DNA from: Echiichthys vipera
Lineage: Eukaryota; Chordata; Actinopteri; Perciformes; Trachinidae
Assembly: GCA_963691815.1 (NCBI GenBank)
Contig: OY829648.1
Location: 27,019,917-27,083,916, forward strand
Direction of reading: 5' to 3'
Length of the DNA: 64,000 bases
The notes below the pieces were generated by a model. It was not told the DNA's origin, made no database searches, and saw only the letters and a list, made by a program, of their open reading frames with translations. Positions 51,441 to 63,980 of the stretch are shown in pieces (position 1 is the stretch's first letter; the number at the start of each line of letters is the position of its first letter). A program made the translations under genes and the position numbers.

Positions 51441-53542
51441 TCAAAATAAGTCAAACTATACAGTGCTACATATGGTATAAGTGTGATTATTTATATATTT
51501 TTTTTGTTCAAATCAATCCTCTTCCTAGCCAAGGTGCAGTGGAAAGAGCCCTGTGCTTGGACACGTGCATCCTCATGCATGATGCAAACAACACAAAGGG
51601 CACTCATAAAAACGTTACTCTATAGCACCATTGGTCAAAAAGTCCACAGGGTACCATAAATTATTTATTTGATGCTTTTATCTTCATTCACACGTCTGCT
51701 TATTGGATGGGTAGTCCCATTAACGCAGTGAAATGCCTACATCCAAAAGGGTTTGTCACATGGCACATGAATAGCAAACCATGAAATGGTACCATAAAGG
51801 CATTACATCTTACCCCGGAGTAGAACCTTCTGATAGCCGGGATATTATCAGGATGGAGTTTGCAGTACAGAACATTACTAAGGGCTAAAACATGGTGTGT
51901 ACAACATTCATTTAGACTCGATATCGCTGCCAGTGTAGCCAGCAGATATCTGAATGACTGATACCGGGCTAAGACTTCATCTGCCATGCGCCGGTCATTG
52001 TTTACAGTCCGAGTCGATCCTCTTTGTAGGTGTGGACAACAATTTGGCTAATCTCTTTAAACAGATATCTGCATATGAGTGCAGATACGTTAAAAAGCTG
52101 ATGGGTTCCCAGACTGCATTCCAGCCAGTGTAATCTGCCTCTTTTGCTCTCTACATGGACCGTTTACCTGCATGCAACCGAAGCCCACTCATACAGGATT
52201 GGTCCATACTACTACAAACGGATACAAGAACGCTTCCGATATCAAAGTCTTCCCGTCCTGGGCCTAGGGATGAAACCTTGGTTAATGTTATTCATATTTC
52301 AACAGTTTCTCTGGGCAACTTACAGACTGCTCTAAAAAAACAGAGTGAAATAAAGAGAGAGACAAGAGGAAAGGAACTCAACTTATTTCCAAATTTTGAG
52401 TAAATAAGGATCGAAATTAAAACAAAATATGATGAAATGGGTGAAAGTCTGCCAAAATAAATCAGAAGAAAAGACAAAACAAAATACAATTTGCAAGGCA
52501 ATCACTTTTAAGTCATTTAAGTTAACAGATGTTATCTCCGCATTCCAACGACTTCTCTTTCTTTTACCAAAATAATTTTTTTAACTCATCGAAAGAGGAC
52601 CTTCTGTCCTCTCAACTACAGTGAGACAGTGACATAATATCTGGGGGAAACGGTTTAATTTTAAAATTGTAGGAACCGAAAATGATGACCCTCATACCCT
52701 ATGTATTAGGCATAAATGCTATTACTGTCATTTTGTGCTGGTTTTGTGTATATATCTGCATCTAACAGATGCAACCCTGCATCTTTTTCCACCATGTTTC
52801 AGACAAACCAGGACATGTTGCTGCGAGAACCCTCACAGGCTTCCCACCATTAAACACAGCCAACTGTGCCAAGCCAGAGGTGCCACCGGGACTCGAGCCC
52901 TGGGTCTCTGCTGTAGTCCACAGAAACTTAACCTCATCTGTGTCACGCAATATTTCTGCTCCTTCCACTCAATCTAAAAGCAGCATGTGTTTGAGCTGTT
53001 AAACACTTGATGTTCTGCAGGTCTGTGCGGTGCTTATGTTGCCATGTCATGTCAAAGCGATGTGAACTGGGCAGAGTGAGAACGGCTCCTGTGCCGTGAA
53101 TGACGCTGGCTCCATTTGTGACAATAGGGAGTTGCAAGCTCCAAGTGAGCACTAATGAGAGAAGCAGCAGGAAGACCTACTTAATAAGACAACTTCCCCT
53201 GTCTTTATTGAGCAATTACTGTTAAATAGCTTCTTTGTGAACAAGGAATCCTAATCAGTGATTAAAGTTATTTGAGAGGCCATAAGAGGTATAACTGGTT
53301 ATCGGGAACCAGAGTATTGTTAAGGGGAAAATAAAAGGGTTGAGATGGATCCAGCTGTGACACTGTGCTTAATATTAAACTTTGTCTTCCAAGTAAGTGA
53401 CACATTTATAAACACTTCAAGTATACTGTATATGACTAATGACTGCCACCTTTGAAAGTCTCATACTTGAACGTCTATGACTAAATGCTTTGAAACTGAG
53501 ACTAAAATGAAACTGAGAAAAACCAGTAGAAAATAATTATTC

Positions 53543-53563
53543 TTTTTTTTTTTTTTTTTTTTT
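53543..53563. repeat. T21 homopolymer
   Basis: Twenty-one consecutive T residues, reading as poly(A) in LPP sense. Confidence 0.95.
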
Positions 53564-53816
53564 AAATAGTTCTGCTCTATAGTGAGGATTAGTATATTCT
53601 GTGGGGGCTGAAGGTTGAGCATATGTTTGCAGATTTACATATGAACAATATTATCAGAGTTACACGTGTGTAAGCGCTGGCCATCTGCTCTTTGACGACT
53701 TAGGACAAAGCCCAGCACGACTTCCTTTCACATAATGCATCCAACATTTCAGAGATTGGAAGAAGAAATAAAATGGAAGACACCTCAAATATAGTGAGAG
53801 TTTTGTCCCGCCACTT

Positions 53817-54004
<188 letters not shown>

Positions 54005-54103
54005 GAATAATACTTTCAATTGTGCAATGAGCCAAAATAAGGGCAGGAGAGTGAAACAATGTGGGTCCACATGTGTCATGGGACAGTTACAACTCTACTT
54101 GCA

Positions 54104-54260
54104 TTGAGTACAGTATATACAGTATAGTTGTGACATCACAACTGTACAGAAGTCCAGACGGCTCGTTTAAAGACAGTTTCTGAATACAGACTGTGTGTAT
54201 TTCTTCTTCTTTGTTTTGATACCTTCACGGTATTTATATAGCACCTGAGCCTGCTTTATA
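54104..54260 (-). repeat. Dispersed teleost repeat, copy 2 (partial)
   Basis: The reverse complement shares CTATATAAAT, TGTATTCAGAAAC and TGTACAGTTGTGATGTCACA with the repeat at 790-1190. Similarity stops on the low-coordinate side of about 54104, where copy 1 carries its AT microsatellite. Confidence 0.65.
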
Positions 54261-55607
54261 ATCAAAAAAGATAACCGCACAAACCTAATATGTATTCAAA
54301 ATGAAATAAAATAGAATCAGAGAAGTGGCTTTATTTTATTCAGTAGCAAACATGTTTAATCTCTTCCAGCCAAATCAGACTAAGTGTTTTAAGTCCTGGG
54401 TGTCAGTTCACATGCTTTTTATCTCCATATACCCGTTCCAAATATGCTGTGGCAGAGGTTGACTGCACATTGTTTTGCCATAATTATGGAGCCATTTTAT
54501 TCCATCTTCCGCTGGAAAAGAGCAGCTGAGCCCTGCTCTTAATTAGCATGATATGTACAGAAGACTGATTTATGGCTTCATTTGGTTTAGAGATGGAAGG
54601 GAGGGATTGAGGTCTTAGGAGATATACTTGTTTTAAGTGTAAAGGAGCAGACCAAAATTGGCTCCTGCTACTCTGAGGAGAATTCCCACAGGAGAAGAAA
54701 TTCAGATCAGGAACAATAGACGGATTATGTTTTTGTATGAAAGCAAAGAAGCAAACGCAGGGAATAGGTGAATGGTTTGAGAGCCAGAGTTGGCCTTTTT
54801 CATCTTAAAGCTTAAAACATCAAATGGGCTGAACAATTAGTGCCTCAAAATGTGATGTTAGGAAGGTTTGCTGATGAGTGAAAGCGTGATTCATCAAAGG
54901 TGGAGAGGGGAGCTTTGCTGTCATTTCTTATAAAGGAAAAGGAGAGAGAGCAAATGGAGCCAGTCAAATGTCAGAGCAGACAGCCACTGCTGTGTAAACT
55001 CAGCCAGTTTCAGAACATGAAATCTTTCCAAACAGCCTCTGCCGCGCCGAGAATCAGCTGTGAACCTACAGCCAGTCGCTCTATAAGACAAGTGACAAAG
55101 GCTACGTGCTAACGGGCTGTACATGACTTTATGAACTATTAATATGATACACTGGTGATATGCATCATGCTATACAGTTCCACAGAGTTAATATTATGGT
55201 GACATTTAAACATAATTAGCATCTAATGGATACTTAGTGTAATTTATTAGATGTCTTAATCACTTTGATGGAGAACACTTTTCATTGGGTTTGTTAACCT
55301 TCGCAACTATTAAATAGCTTAATATCATATAGATATAAAAACTATTAATGGAATAATGTGATAAATATTTAATACACAGCACTAGACTTAGCCAAGATAT
55401 TGGTGCATATTAGATTGTGACCCCTATACTGTTATTGGGAACAGAAAATGTTTTTCAAGTTTTTCAGTCGTCCCGCTTAGTACTTATTTTGGTCAAAATT
55501 CTTTAAAAAAAAGAAAAAAGACATTTGAGTTCCTGACTTTAAACAAAGGAAATATGCGCAATGATAATACTGCAGATGTTGTGCATGTTTTTTCCATCTT
55601 TCAAGAG

Positions 55608-55764
<157 letters not shown>

Positions 55765-55839
55765 TATGTACTGTATATAATTATTAGATTTAACTTTACT
55801 TTACTTTTTAACTTCCCATTTAACTTTTAATCTTCTTGT

Positions 55840-55910
55840 TTTGCCTTGCTGTATCACCAAGTCAAATTTCAGTGCGCATTGTTGAATAAAGGCATTCTGA
55901 TTTACAATTA
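55840..55910 (+). repeat. Possible LINE 3' tail
   Basis: CAAATTTCAGTGCGCATTGT and GAATAAAGGCATTCTGATTT resemble the end of a LINE with its internal polyadenylation signal. The stretch is short and unassigned. Confidence 0.4.
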
Positions 55911-58900
55911 TGACCAGAAACGTTTCTTTCTTTGAATTTACTATTATCGTCACTTCATTTTATTTCCTTGTGTTGTTCCTTCTGCTTAGTGGTACGGTTG
56001 TGTTCCTTCACTTCTGTGTGCATGCAAAAATATGAGAACACTATTTATCTTTATCCATTTTCTTTCAATGAACAAGTTTTGACATCAGTATCAGAACACA
56101 CCAATATCAGAGCATATTTATATTTTATTTTATTAAATTTCTTAAACCGGACAACTTACAACTAATTGATGCATTTACTTATTTTGTTTTACTTTTCTAT
56201 TCTGTTTCTTTCTTATTACTTATTGATCTAGTCACTGAACTTATTTATCAACATAAGTTTTATTATTACCATTTATATATTTGTTTATCTCCCTTCCTCT
56301 CACATGAACGTTCCTCCAATATATGACACGCTTAAACAAAACACGTTCACACAAGCACACAAATACTTTCAGTATTCCCACTAACAAAAAAACGTCTTCT
56401 TTGCACCTTTGTCTAATGTGTCACACTGATGAAATACAACACACACAAAAATGATCACTTTGTCTTGGCTCATGATCATAATCCAACATCACTTAATGGT
56501 CAAGCAGTTCATGCAATCAAATAAAAGAAGACCACTTTTAAGGAAAATATTTTATCAATGCTATGACACTTTGAGATAAGTTTTAGAGAAGTGAAATGTC
56601 TCGATCTGGCGACAAAACAACAGATGAAATGTAGACAAAAAAGTTCTACACTGTAAAAAAAAAAAGAAAAATCATGAACAAAGAAAACAGATACTTTGAA
56701 GCAAAGATTTAAAAAATCACACAGTAAAGACTTTGCATAAACTGCAGACAAAATACAACAAGTAGTTAAGGTATGTGTTCTACTTAGATAAAAGTGGCGT
56801 TTGTACCCGCTCAGAGCGCGAGCCTGTGGGTTCTATGGGGACACTGACACACTCATTGGTGGATTTCCTGTAAATTCTCCTGGTGACATCCATGAGGGAC
56901 TCTGACATAACAACCGGTAGTCAGTTTGCCTCTGGCCAGTCAAGCAGGGAGGAATAAAAACAGCTTATGCACATGGTCGACACTTTTGAACAGCTCTGAG
57001 CAAACAATTAGCGGGTTTGTGGTAACTTAGTGTGAGAAGTTTGATCATAAACAGCACCTCTCGGATGTTTTCAACTTTCACCATGATTGTCTCACTACAA
57101 AAACGTATTAAAGTTCCTAATCAGCGGCAGACATCATGAGAAAATACACCATGTTACTGTCACAAAATGAGTTCAGTGTTCATTTATGCTGTTGGAGGGT
57201 TCATGAAAGAAATCTGATTTGATAGATCAAGTTATACAGTTCAATCTCTTAATATATCATATAAATGCATTCTGATTGAAGCTTCTGGTGGTGACTCATT
57301 CCTTTGTGAATCATTTTCTTGTGGTGCCAGACACGCTTTGGTTACACCAAATAAAGACTTATATTTTATTCGTGAAGGGAAAAAAAATCCCCATTGAAAC
57401 GCTTGACTGAGATAATTCTAAATTCAATAATAATTCACAATTTTTTGTTTACAGTAACTTCCAGGTAGAAAACCCCCTGCGTCCCGTACATACAATTCAA
57501 TAAGGCTGAGAAAACCCAATAATAACACTTTCACAGATGTTAGGGTCGAGAACTAATTTACCTTTCTCGGCCACAAACTAAAGAAAAATCAGTCTGACGG
57601 TGGTGAGATGTCGCTGTTCATAACACTACATTAGGTCTATCAGAAACACTAAGGAACACAGTACAGACAATAAGCCCAGCAGAAACCTCAGAGAGGACCA
57701 CCGTCTTTGACTATATATCCTTAAAAAGAACAACAGAAATAAACAAGTTTGACTATTTCACATATCTACGCAAAGAAGACAGGGGCTTAAGAGATCTCTC
57801 AAAATAATGATTAGAATGTCATGTACATTTAAAGGGCAATACAAAACAAAAGAAAACTGATCAGAGTCAACAAAAACTGAATCTTCAGTCTGTTGTACAT
57901 ATACAACCTTTGTCCTCACATTTAACACTGGTCTCGCAGTTTACATTAAAACAGAGAAGTCCCAAAGAGCAGAACTCTAAACCAACTAATCATCATCATA
58001 ATGTGTTGATCTATGCATACAGCTGCACACAAATCCAGTGGCACATGTGCAAAGTATTTTACCCAGGGAGTTACAATGAAACCTAAAAGGATGTCAAGGT
58101 AGAGAGTAAGTTGTAAGCATAAATTAGGGATGTGAGGTCTCTTTGGTGAGAGAGATTTCAAGGAAGGCCCGCTCATACCACAATGCATTGGTGCATGTGT
58201 AACCTCCTCCATCTGCCAATAACATGAAGGCTTTTTTGAACTCTTTTCAAAGCTTGACAGCTTTCAATACATGACACACTGTAGTCAATACTATTGTTAC
58301 CAAACTGAACCTAATATGCCCTAGAACGGTAGTTTTTATTGCAGGGTTATTGCACTGGATTGCATTACCTTGTGCAGTTATTCATGACAATTTGTCCACC
58401 TCTCCTTCAGTGTGTTGCAGAGCTGCTCCTCATTCAACCGACCAAGCATTACATTCATAATGTCATAAAGTGTACTTTTAAAATTCCCTAAAACTTGGTC
58501 AATGGTGCAGTCGATGCATCAAAGAAGTGGAGCTCTGACCTCCCTATGCAAAAAGCAATCACGACCGACCTTCCTACAGTACATGTACCGTACCAGATCA
58601 ACTTAAACCCTAAAATCTGATCTGTTGTAAGGCATTTGGAGTGAAGGGTCAATGTCTAAGACCTACAGTATATGTCATTCACTTCCTCCTGCTGGGGCTT
58701 TAATCAGAACAAGTTCTCCCCCAAACAATTTGAGGTCAGACCTTGGTAACTAGGCACGCCCCGGCTGCACCGGCTTCTTTGTCCGCACAGTAAACATGGC
58801 CTCAGACTGCTCATTCCAGCCCTGATAGTGGCCCCTGCCAGACAAAGGGACAGCGCGGCGCTGTGCCAAATTGACTTGTCCCTAATTTTTATGCTAATCC

Positions 58901-60411
58901 TCAATTTTAAATCAGACAAACCCTACATTTGATATAAAAGATATTAAAGAAATAAATAAAGAGAGACCCAGATAATCTGTTCATAAAGACGCCTTATCCT
59001 TTGACATGTGGAGATGTCTGCAGATGGCTTTACATATTTGCATGTTCAAAATGCTGCCATCGTCAACCACTCACCATTGTAGTCATTAAATAGTACTGTT
59101 TTAATGAAAAATGTTGTTGCCCAAAAGGCACATTTACTACTTGAATGTCCACATGCTGCAACCTTTAGATATCAGCAACAGGATAATGTGAAACTAAACA
59201 GATATTAATAAGTGTTTCCCACACATTACCCATTTTAATCAGCAGTATAATTGACCTCAACTGAATCTCTATTATGACGAAAAAATTCCAAGCATTGTTC
59301 AGTTTGTTTATGTAATTACCATCACAGTCAATGTGAACAGTGAGAAGTGGCATTAACAGTTTTTTCACTGAGGTCATGAGATATTGACACTGTAACTCTG
59401 GTATGACTGAATTCATAAAAAAAAAAACATTTACATTAAAACACCCTCTTTATATTGCTTCATTAATCCTCTTAATTCCCAGACAATGATTAATTGTGGA
59501 AAAATAAGAGAGTGGCAACGGGTCTAGATTAAATTTTGTAGCCTAATTCCAAATCATCAACTGGGAATAAAATCTATTTCTATCTATTTTTGTCTTCCAA
59601 GTGAGACACTAGAAACTGGGTAGTCACTGAAACATTGTTAAATTAAATACAACTGAAAGAAATGTCAAACACATTCATGTACTCGAGCTCCAGATATACA
59701 GTTTCATTTTAGGCCGGGCCTGGTGATGTTTTGTTGTTGGGCAGAGCTCGAACACCCTCTAAGAACTTTTTTTTTCTCCAAAACTAACATCTGGAGTACC
59801 AGACAGGTCAACAACTCAAACCACAACCCCCCACAGACAGCGGTGTTTTCAACCTGACAGTATGCTCGCTGTTTGCTGAATTTCATAACCGTTTCCCCTG
59901 TTTTAGAACTCCAGGGGGGTTTGCGGGTAGAGGTTTAGATAATGCTCACATTACAACACATACTGTAGGGGAGGGGGATGATATGATAAATGATATGTTC
60001 TACTTTTACTATAACAACTTACTTACTGAAGTCTTCAGACATACTGTGCACTCAGTAATAATGGAAATATACTATATATACAGTGGCAATCAGATTTAGA
60101 GAACAAATTATTAATATTTGATTTATTCTGAAATACTGTTATTTTTTAATTGTTCATAATTTGATAGAATATCTGCTGTGGCTAAACCACTGTTGTACCA
60201 GCATGCTTTTTTTTTAAATAACCAAGGCACTTGGCAACGAAAAACTTTATTTTATGAAAAAAAAACATTGAGCAAAATTAGACTTGACATTTTCAGATCC
60301 CTCCCAGTTTATTGGTGTTAATCTGGCACCTGGTTACAATCGACTTAATTGTTGGACACACCCTATTTATCTGGCAGCTCTCCGGGTTACTTTGCAAGAT
60401 AGCAAGCAGCT

Positions 60412-61320
60412 CTAAGATGAATGAGACAGCAGGTTGTCCAGATGAAGGCCAAAGGATGACCCTCTCAGCCATCAGAGAGAGTTTGGGCGTTCACAGTCTG
60501 TGATTTCAGGAATATAAACTTTACAGGGACACGGATTCATATAAATCCCTCAAAAAGGCCGGTCGTCCACGTAAAACAAGTGCACGAGAGGACAGGATTA
60601 TGAGAAGACTCTCAATGGGAATGGGTTCAGCACTGAACTGGAGTTGCTCTCCAGTTCAGTGCTGAACAGGGCAAGGGTCTGTTTCAAAACAGTGTCTCAT
60701 CGTTTATGACAATTTGGACAGAAAGCCCACTCTGCAGTGACCAAACCTCTCATCAGCAGAAATAATAAAAAGGCTGCACTTCAGTGGTGAGAGGACGTTC
60801 ACTTTATTTGGGTCTGATGAAAACATGTTTTCTTCGTATGACTGGGAAAAGACTGAACCCAAAGTGTGTAAAGAAGTCAGTTAAATTTGGAGGAGGAAGT
60901 GTCATGGTTTGGGGGATGTTTTCTGCAGCAGGAGTTGGGCCTCTTGTTCAGCTACATGGCAGGTGAATGCAAATGTTTATGTGAACCTCCTTCAGCAACA
61001 TGCAATATCTTCACTGCAATTGTCTCCTAATCAGCTGTTATTTTTATGAAGGACAATGCCCCCTGTCACACTGCAAAATGGGTTAAGTAGTTCTCTGGAA
61101 AATCTTCGGCTACAAAGTAATGTCTAAGAAACCCACTACATTTAGTGAACTGTGGAAGAGACTGAGTCAGAACGGACCCAGATCAAACCAGAGCAGTGTG
61201 AGAAACTAGTGATGTCCTGTGGGCGCAGATGTGCTGAAGTCATTCAAAGCTGTGGCCTCTACACTTCCTGTTCATTTTTGAATCCTACAGAAGAAAACAT
61301 TGTTTAAATCTTCTCTTCTG
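60412..61320 (+). pseudogene. Decayed Tc1-like transposase
   Basis: This is a broken transposase inside the Tc1-like element, normally a DDE/D-type cut-and-paste enzyme with an N-terminal paired-type DNA-binding region. Recognisable pieces, in shifting frames, are KKAGRPRKTSAREDRIMRRL (about 60550-60610, containing the GRPR hook between the two helix-turn-helix motifs), KFGGGSVMVWGMFSAAG (within the open stretch ending at 60966), and MKDNAPCHTAK (about 61049-61081), which holds the second catalytic Asp. The region where the first catalytic Asp is expected reads in a shifted frame. Multiple frameshifts and stops separate the pieces, and a perfect hairpin interrupts the segment at 60626-60666. 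No functional protein can be read. The family is Tc1-like; I do not assign a named subfamily. Confidence 0.85.
60626..60666. repeat. Perfect inverted repeat, 18-bp arms, 5-bp loop
   Basis: The arms 60626-60643 (TTCAGCACTGAACTGGAG) and 60649-60666 are exact reverse complements around the loop TTGCT. The structure lies inside the decayed Tc1-like transposase rather than at the transposon ends. Confidence 0.95.
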
Positions 61321-63795
61321 ACACAATGGTTACTGTTCTCTAATGTTGATCACTGTTTTTTTTTTCACAAAATAAAGGTTTTTGTTGAAGTGCCTTGGTT
61401 ATTTAGAAAACATGTTGGTACAGCAGTGGTATAGCCAAAGCAGATATTTTACCAAATTATGAAAAATAAAAAATAATTTCGGAATAAATTAAGTATTTAT
61501 ACTTTGTTCTCTAATTTTGATCTCCAGTGTATATGTTTAGAAGATAATAATCATCATAATAATCACAATAGAAAGGCAGGAAATTTGTATCTGTGTTGGT
61601 GAATACTTTACACATGGTTCTGTATTGTCTTCCTTTAAACGCCAGTAACCTTGACAAATATGCAAAAATAAGAAAGTGTCAATGCCTGGAAACGGCCTGT
61701 AAAAAACACAGAGTAGGTGTCTTTATTCTTTCAGTTTTATTTATCCCCAATGACTCCAAACTTTTTTAAATGACATTATTCTCATATTTTCTTAGCAGCA
61801 AAAGAGAGTAGTTTCTCATCATTTACATATATCATCCTATTTATGTGTTTCTTTGGTTCAAAGATGTTTACAGTCATGAACACTAATATTCTAGTGTGGC
61901 TATATAAACCTACAAATCAAACACATTTTACTTCTTTACTTATGTATCTAAACATCAGGAGAGGAAAGGGTACATTTAATATCATATATTATAACACAAC
62001 ACACACCCTTTACAGATATTACTCATCAAACGTGATTCTGAAGGCAGTTGTCTCAGTGTGGAGTCATATCAGTCTCATGTAAAACAGACACCGTTCTGCT
62101 CTGTAGAGCACAGCCTCAGGGTTTGCTCAACTTATTCTACATTATCTAAAAATCTTAGCCTGAGATGTGAATCTTAATAATTCCAGACTGTAACCCTGTT
62201 GCAATGGATCAGAGACTAAAACAGTTACACTAACACTCTATTAGTATTTTTCTTATTGCATATTAACTCGTATCTCTGAACCTCTTTTAACCGCACAAAG
62301 CATCACCTCCCAAGGGGCCTAAGAAAAAGCAGACAACACAAGGCTTCCTGGACTTTCACGCCTTCAAACCGCAGTTCTTACACTGTATGTCTATTAGAAA
62401 TTAGGCATGCAACAAGGCCTCTGTCCCAATGCAAAGATGTGAGTTTATGCATGAAGCAAACCTCCGTCAAAAAAATGTGCTATTATTGCAAGGTCTTGTG
62501 GCTCCACTTGATACATACACAGAGGCGAAAAAGGAGAGTCTGAGCTACCACATTATTACAAAGCCACACACGGTCCATCCCTACTTTGATAGCAAAAGCT
62601 TCATAACATGACACGAATATTCACTTTATGTTCAGTCAGAGCACACCATAGAAATTCATTTTGATTCAAATTTTTATAGTGATAGAAACCAGAGCCAAAA
62701 CTACAAACACAACATCCATGTCGCAAATAAAGTAGAATTAAGAGAAACAAAGAAATCTTAATTCTAAAAATATAACTGAACTGTTTTAAAGTCATTTAGC
62801 CCTTCATTACGCTATCTTTGAATGAGCACAAATTCAATCATACAATCAACCTTTAATATAACATTATTTCACATGAATTTCTTTTTCAAATAACTGGCAC
62901 AAAATCCTTTTAACCTTTTTACATAGGATTTAGCCCGCACAAATTGATGCAACAAAGCAGATAAACAAGGTCAACAAGGCAAATATGGTCCAATACATCG
63001 GTGCCTCCATACTAGAATTATAATGTAAGGGTGGACGATCAGTGTTACCATGACAATAAAATGCTCTCTAGCATCACAGAGTATGTTGGGTTGCAGTGCC
63101 TTGTTATGCTTCTATTCTGCAGCTCTTTTTTTGCATTATTTACCGCTCCTCTCTGTTTTGCAGGTGATTGTGAAAGGTGAGGTCTGTTCACAGTCCGGAT
63201 GCAGAATACAGTAGGCTGGAGTCATATCTTTTATTAATGAGCTTCTTTGGACTGTAAAAATATACAATAACTAAGACAAATTATTGAATAGCTCTGCTAT
63301 ATGGTGAATATTGCATGTTTATACATGTGCAATACAGATTAATAGCATCTTTAATAATTGTGTTTTGTCAGAGAATGAACAGAAGCTCAGTAGCTGTTTT
63401 AATGTGAAACAGTCAGACATTTAAAGTTGGGGGTTTGTCTGCTGTAAGACTGCACGACTCGCACGATCAATACAATGACATTTCTACTCAAGTTCACTTG
63501 CTCCTGAGGGAAAGCTGCAGAGTTCATTGTTGAGAAAAATAAATAATTTAAGTAGAAGTGGAACATGAATGTGGACTGATACTAAAAATGGAGAGGGAAC
63601 ATAAAGTAAGTTTGATGTCAGCAAAGTTTGATATTTGTAATGTATTGTAGAAGAGTTTGGTCTGATGTGCTAAAGATCAACTCCAGCTATACTGTATTTG
63701 ATTTGTTCTTGTTTCACACTGTCCTAAGGGAAAGTATAAAGGTTTCATTTGAAATTGCATGATATCAGTGGTTTGGATGTTTCTCCTGATGTTAC

Positions 63796-63980
63796 CTGCA
63801 GTGTCAGAGTGGGTGGGCTCTCCCATCTGTTTGTAGGGGTTGAACTTGGGCTTGGGTGCGACCACAGGGGCGAATTTCTTGGGTGCCTGCTGCTGGGAGA
63901 CGGAGATGCTCGCACTACCCAAAGTAGTCTCCATCCTGGCAGCCACTTGTCCCGTCTGGTCGTTATTGTTCCACATGGTT
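63796..63980 (-). CDS. lpp: LPP exon A: first coding exon, alpha-actinin-binding segment
   Basis: This is the first visible coding exon of the zyxin-family LIM protein LPP, a focal-adhesion and actin-cytoskeleton scaffold that can also enter the nucleus. On the minus strand a pyrimidine-rich tract ending in CAG (63983-63981) is followed by AACC and an ATG at 63976-63974. The exon ends at a CAG/GTAACA donor, after 60 codons plus one nt (phase 1). Diagnostic residues are ARMETT, ISVS and KKFAPVVAPKPKFNPYK, the last being the conserved alpha-actinin-binding motif of LPP and zyxin. From recall, the first ten residues (MWNNNDQTGQ) do not match the longer human N-terminus, so the start is the least certain part. 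An upstream in-frame ATG at 63997-63995 lies in the splice-acceptor tract and is intronic. A non-coding 5' exon must lie beyond the window. Because the reading frame is open back to the acceptor, an extra upstream coding exon cannot be excluded. Confidence 0.93.

Larger units (their letters stand above)
60081..61529 (+). mobile_element. Tc1/mariner-like transposon, full length, IR/DR type
   Basis: The element of about 1,449 bp is flanked by TA on both sides (60079-60080 and 61530-61531), the Tc1/mariner target duplication. The ends are inverted: left CAGTGGCAATCAGATTTAGA, right (reverse complement) CACTGGAGATCAAAATTAGA, both followed by GAACAAA. The imperfect inverted repeats continue for about 190-200 bp on each side. 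Inner copies of the end motif lie near 60267-60289 and 61333-61354, giving the IR/DR arrangement of the Sleeping Beauty-like subgroup. The interior carries a decayed transposase on the plus strand, so this copy is non-autonomous today. Confidence 0.92.

Noticed and set aside
52790..52980. tRNA-derived SINE suggested by GGGACTCGAGCCCTGGGTCT
   Set aside because: It resembles a tRNA T-arm/B-box only loosely, and no A-box or tail was found.
54642..54648. Possible miR-28-like hairpin (mammalian LPP introns host miR-28); seed-like AAGGAGC here and at 50821-50827
   Set aside because: Only the 7-nt word is present, without the rest of the mature sequence or a matching opposite arm.
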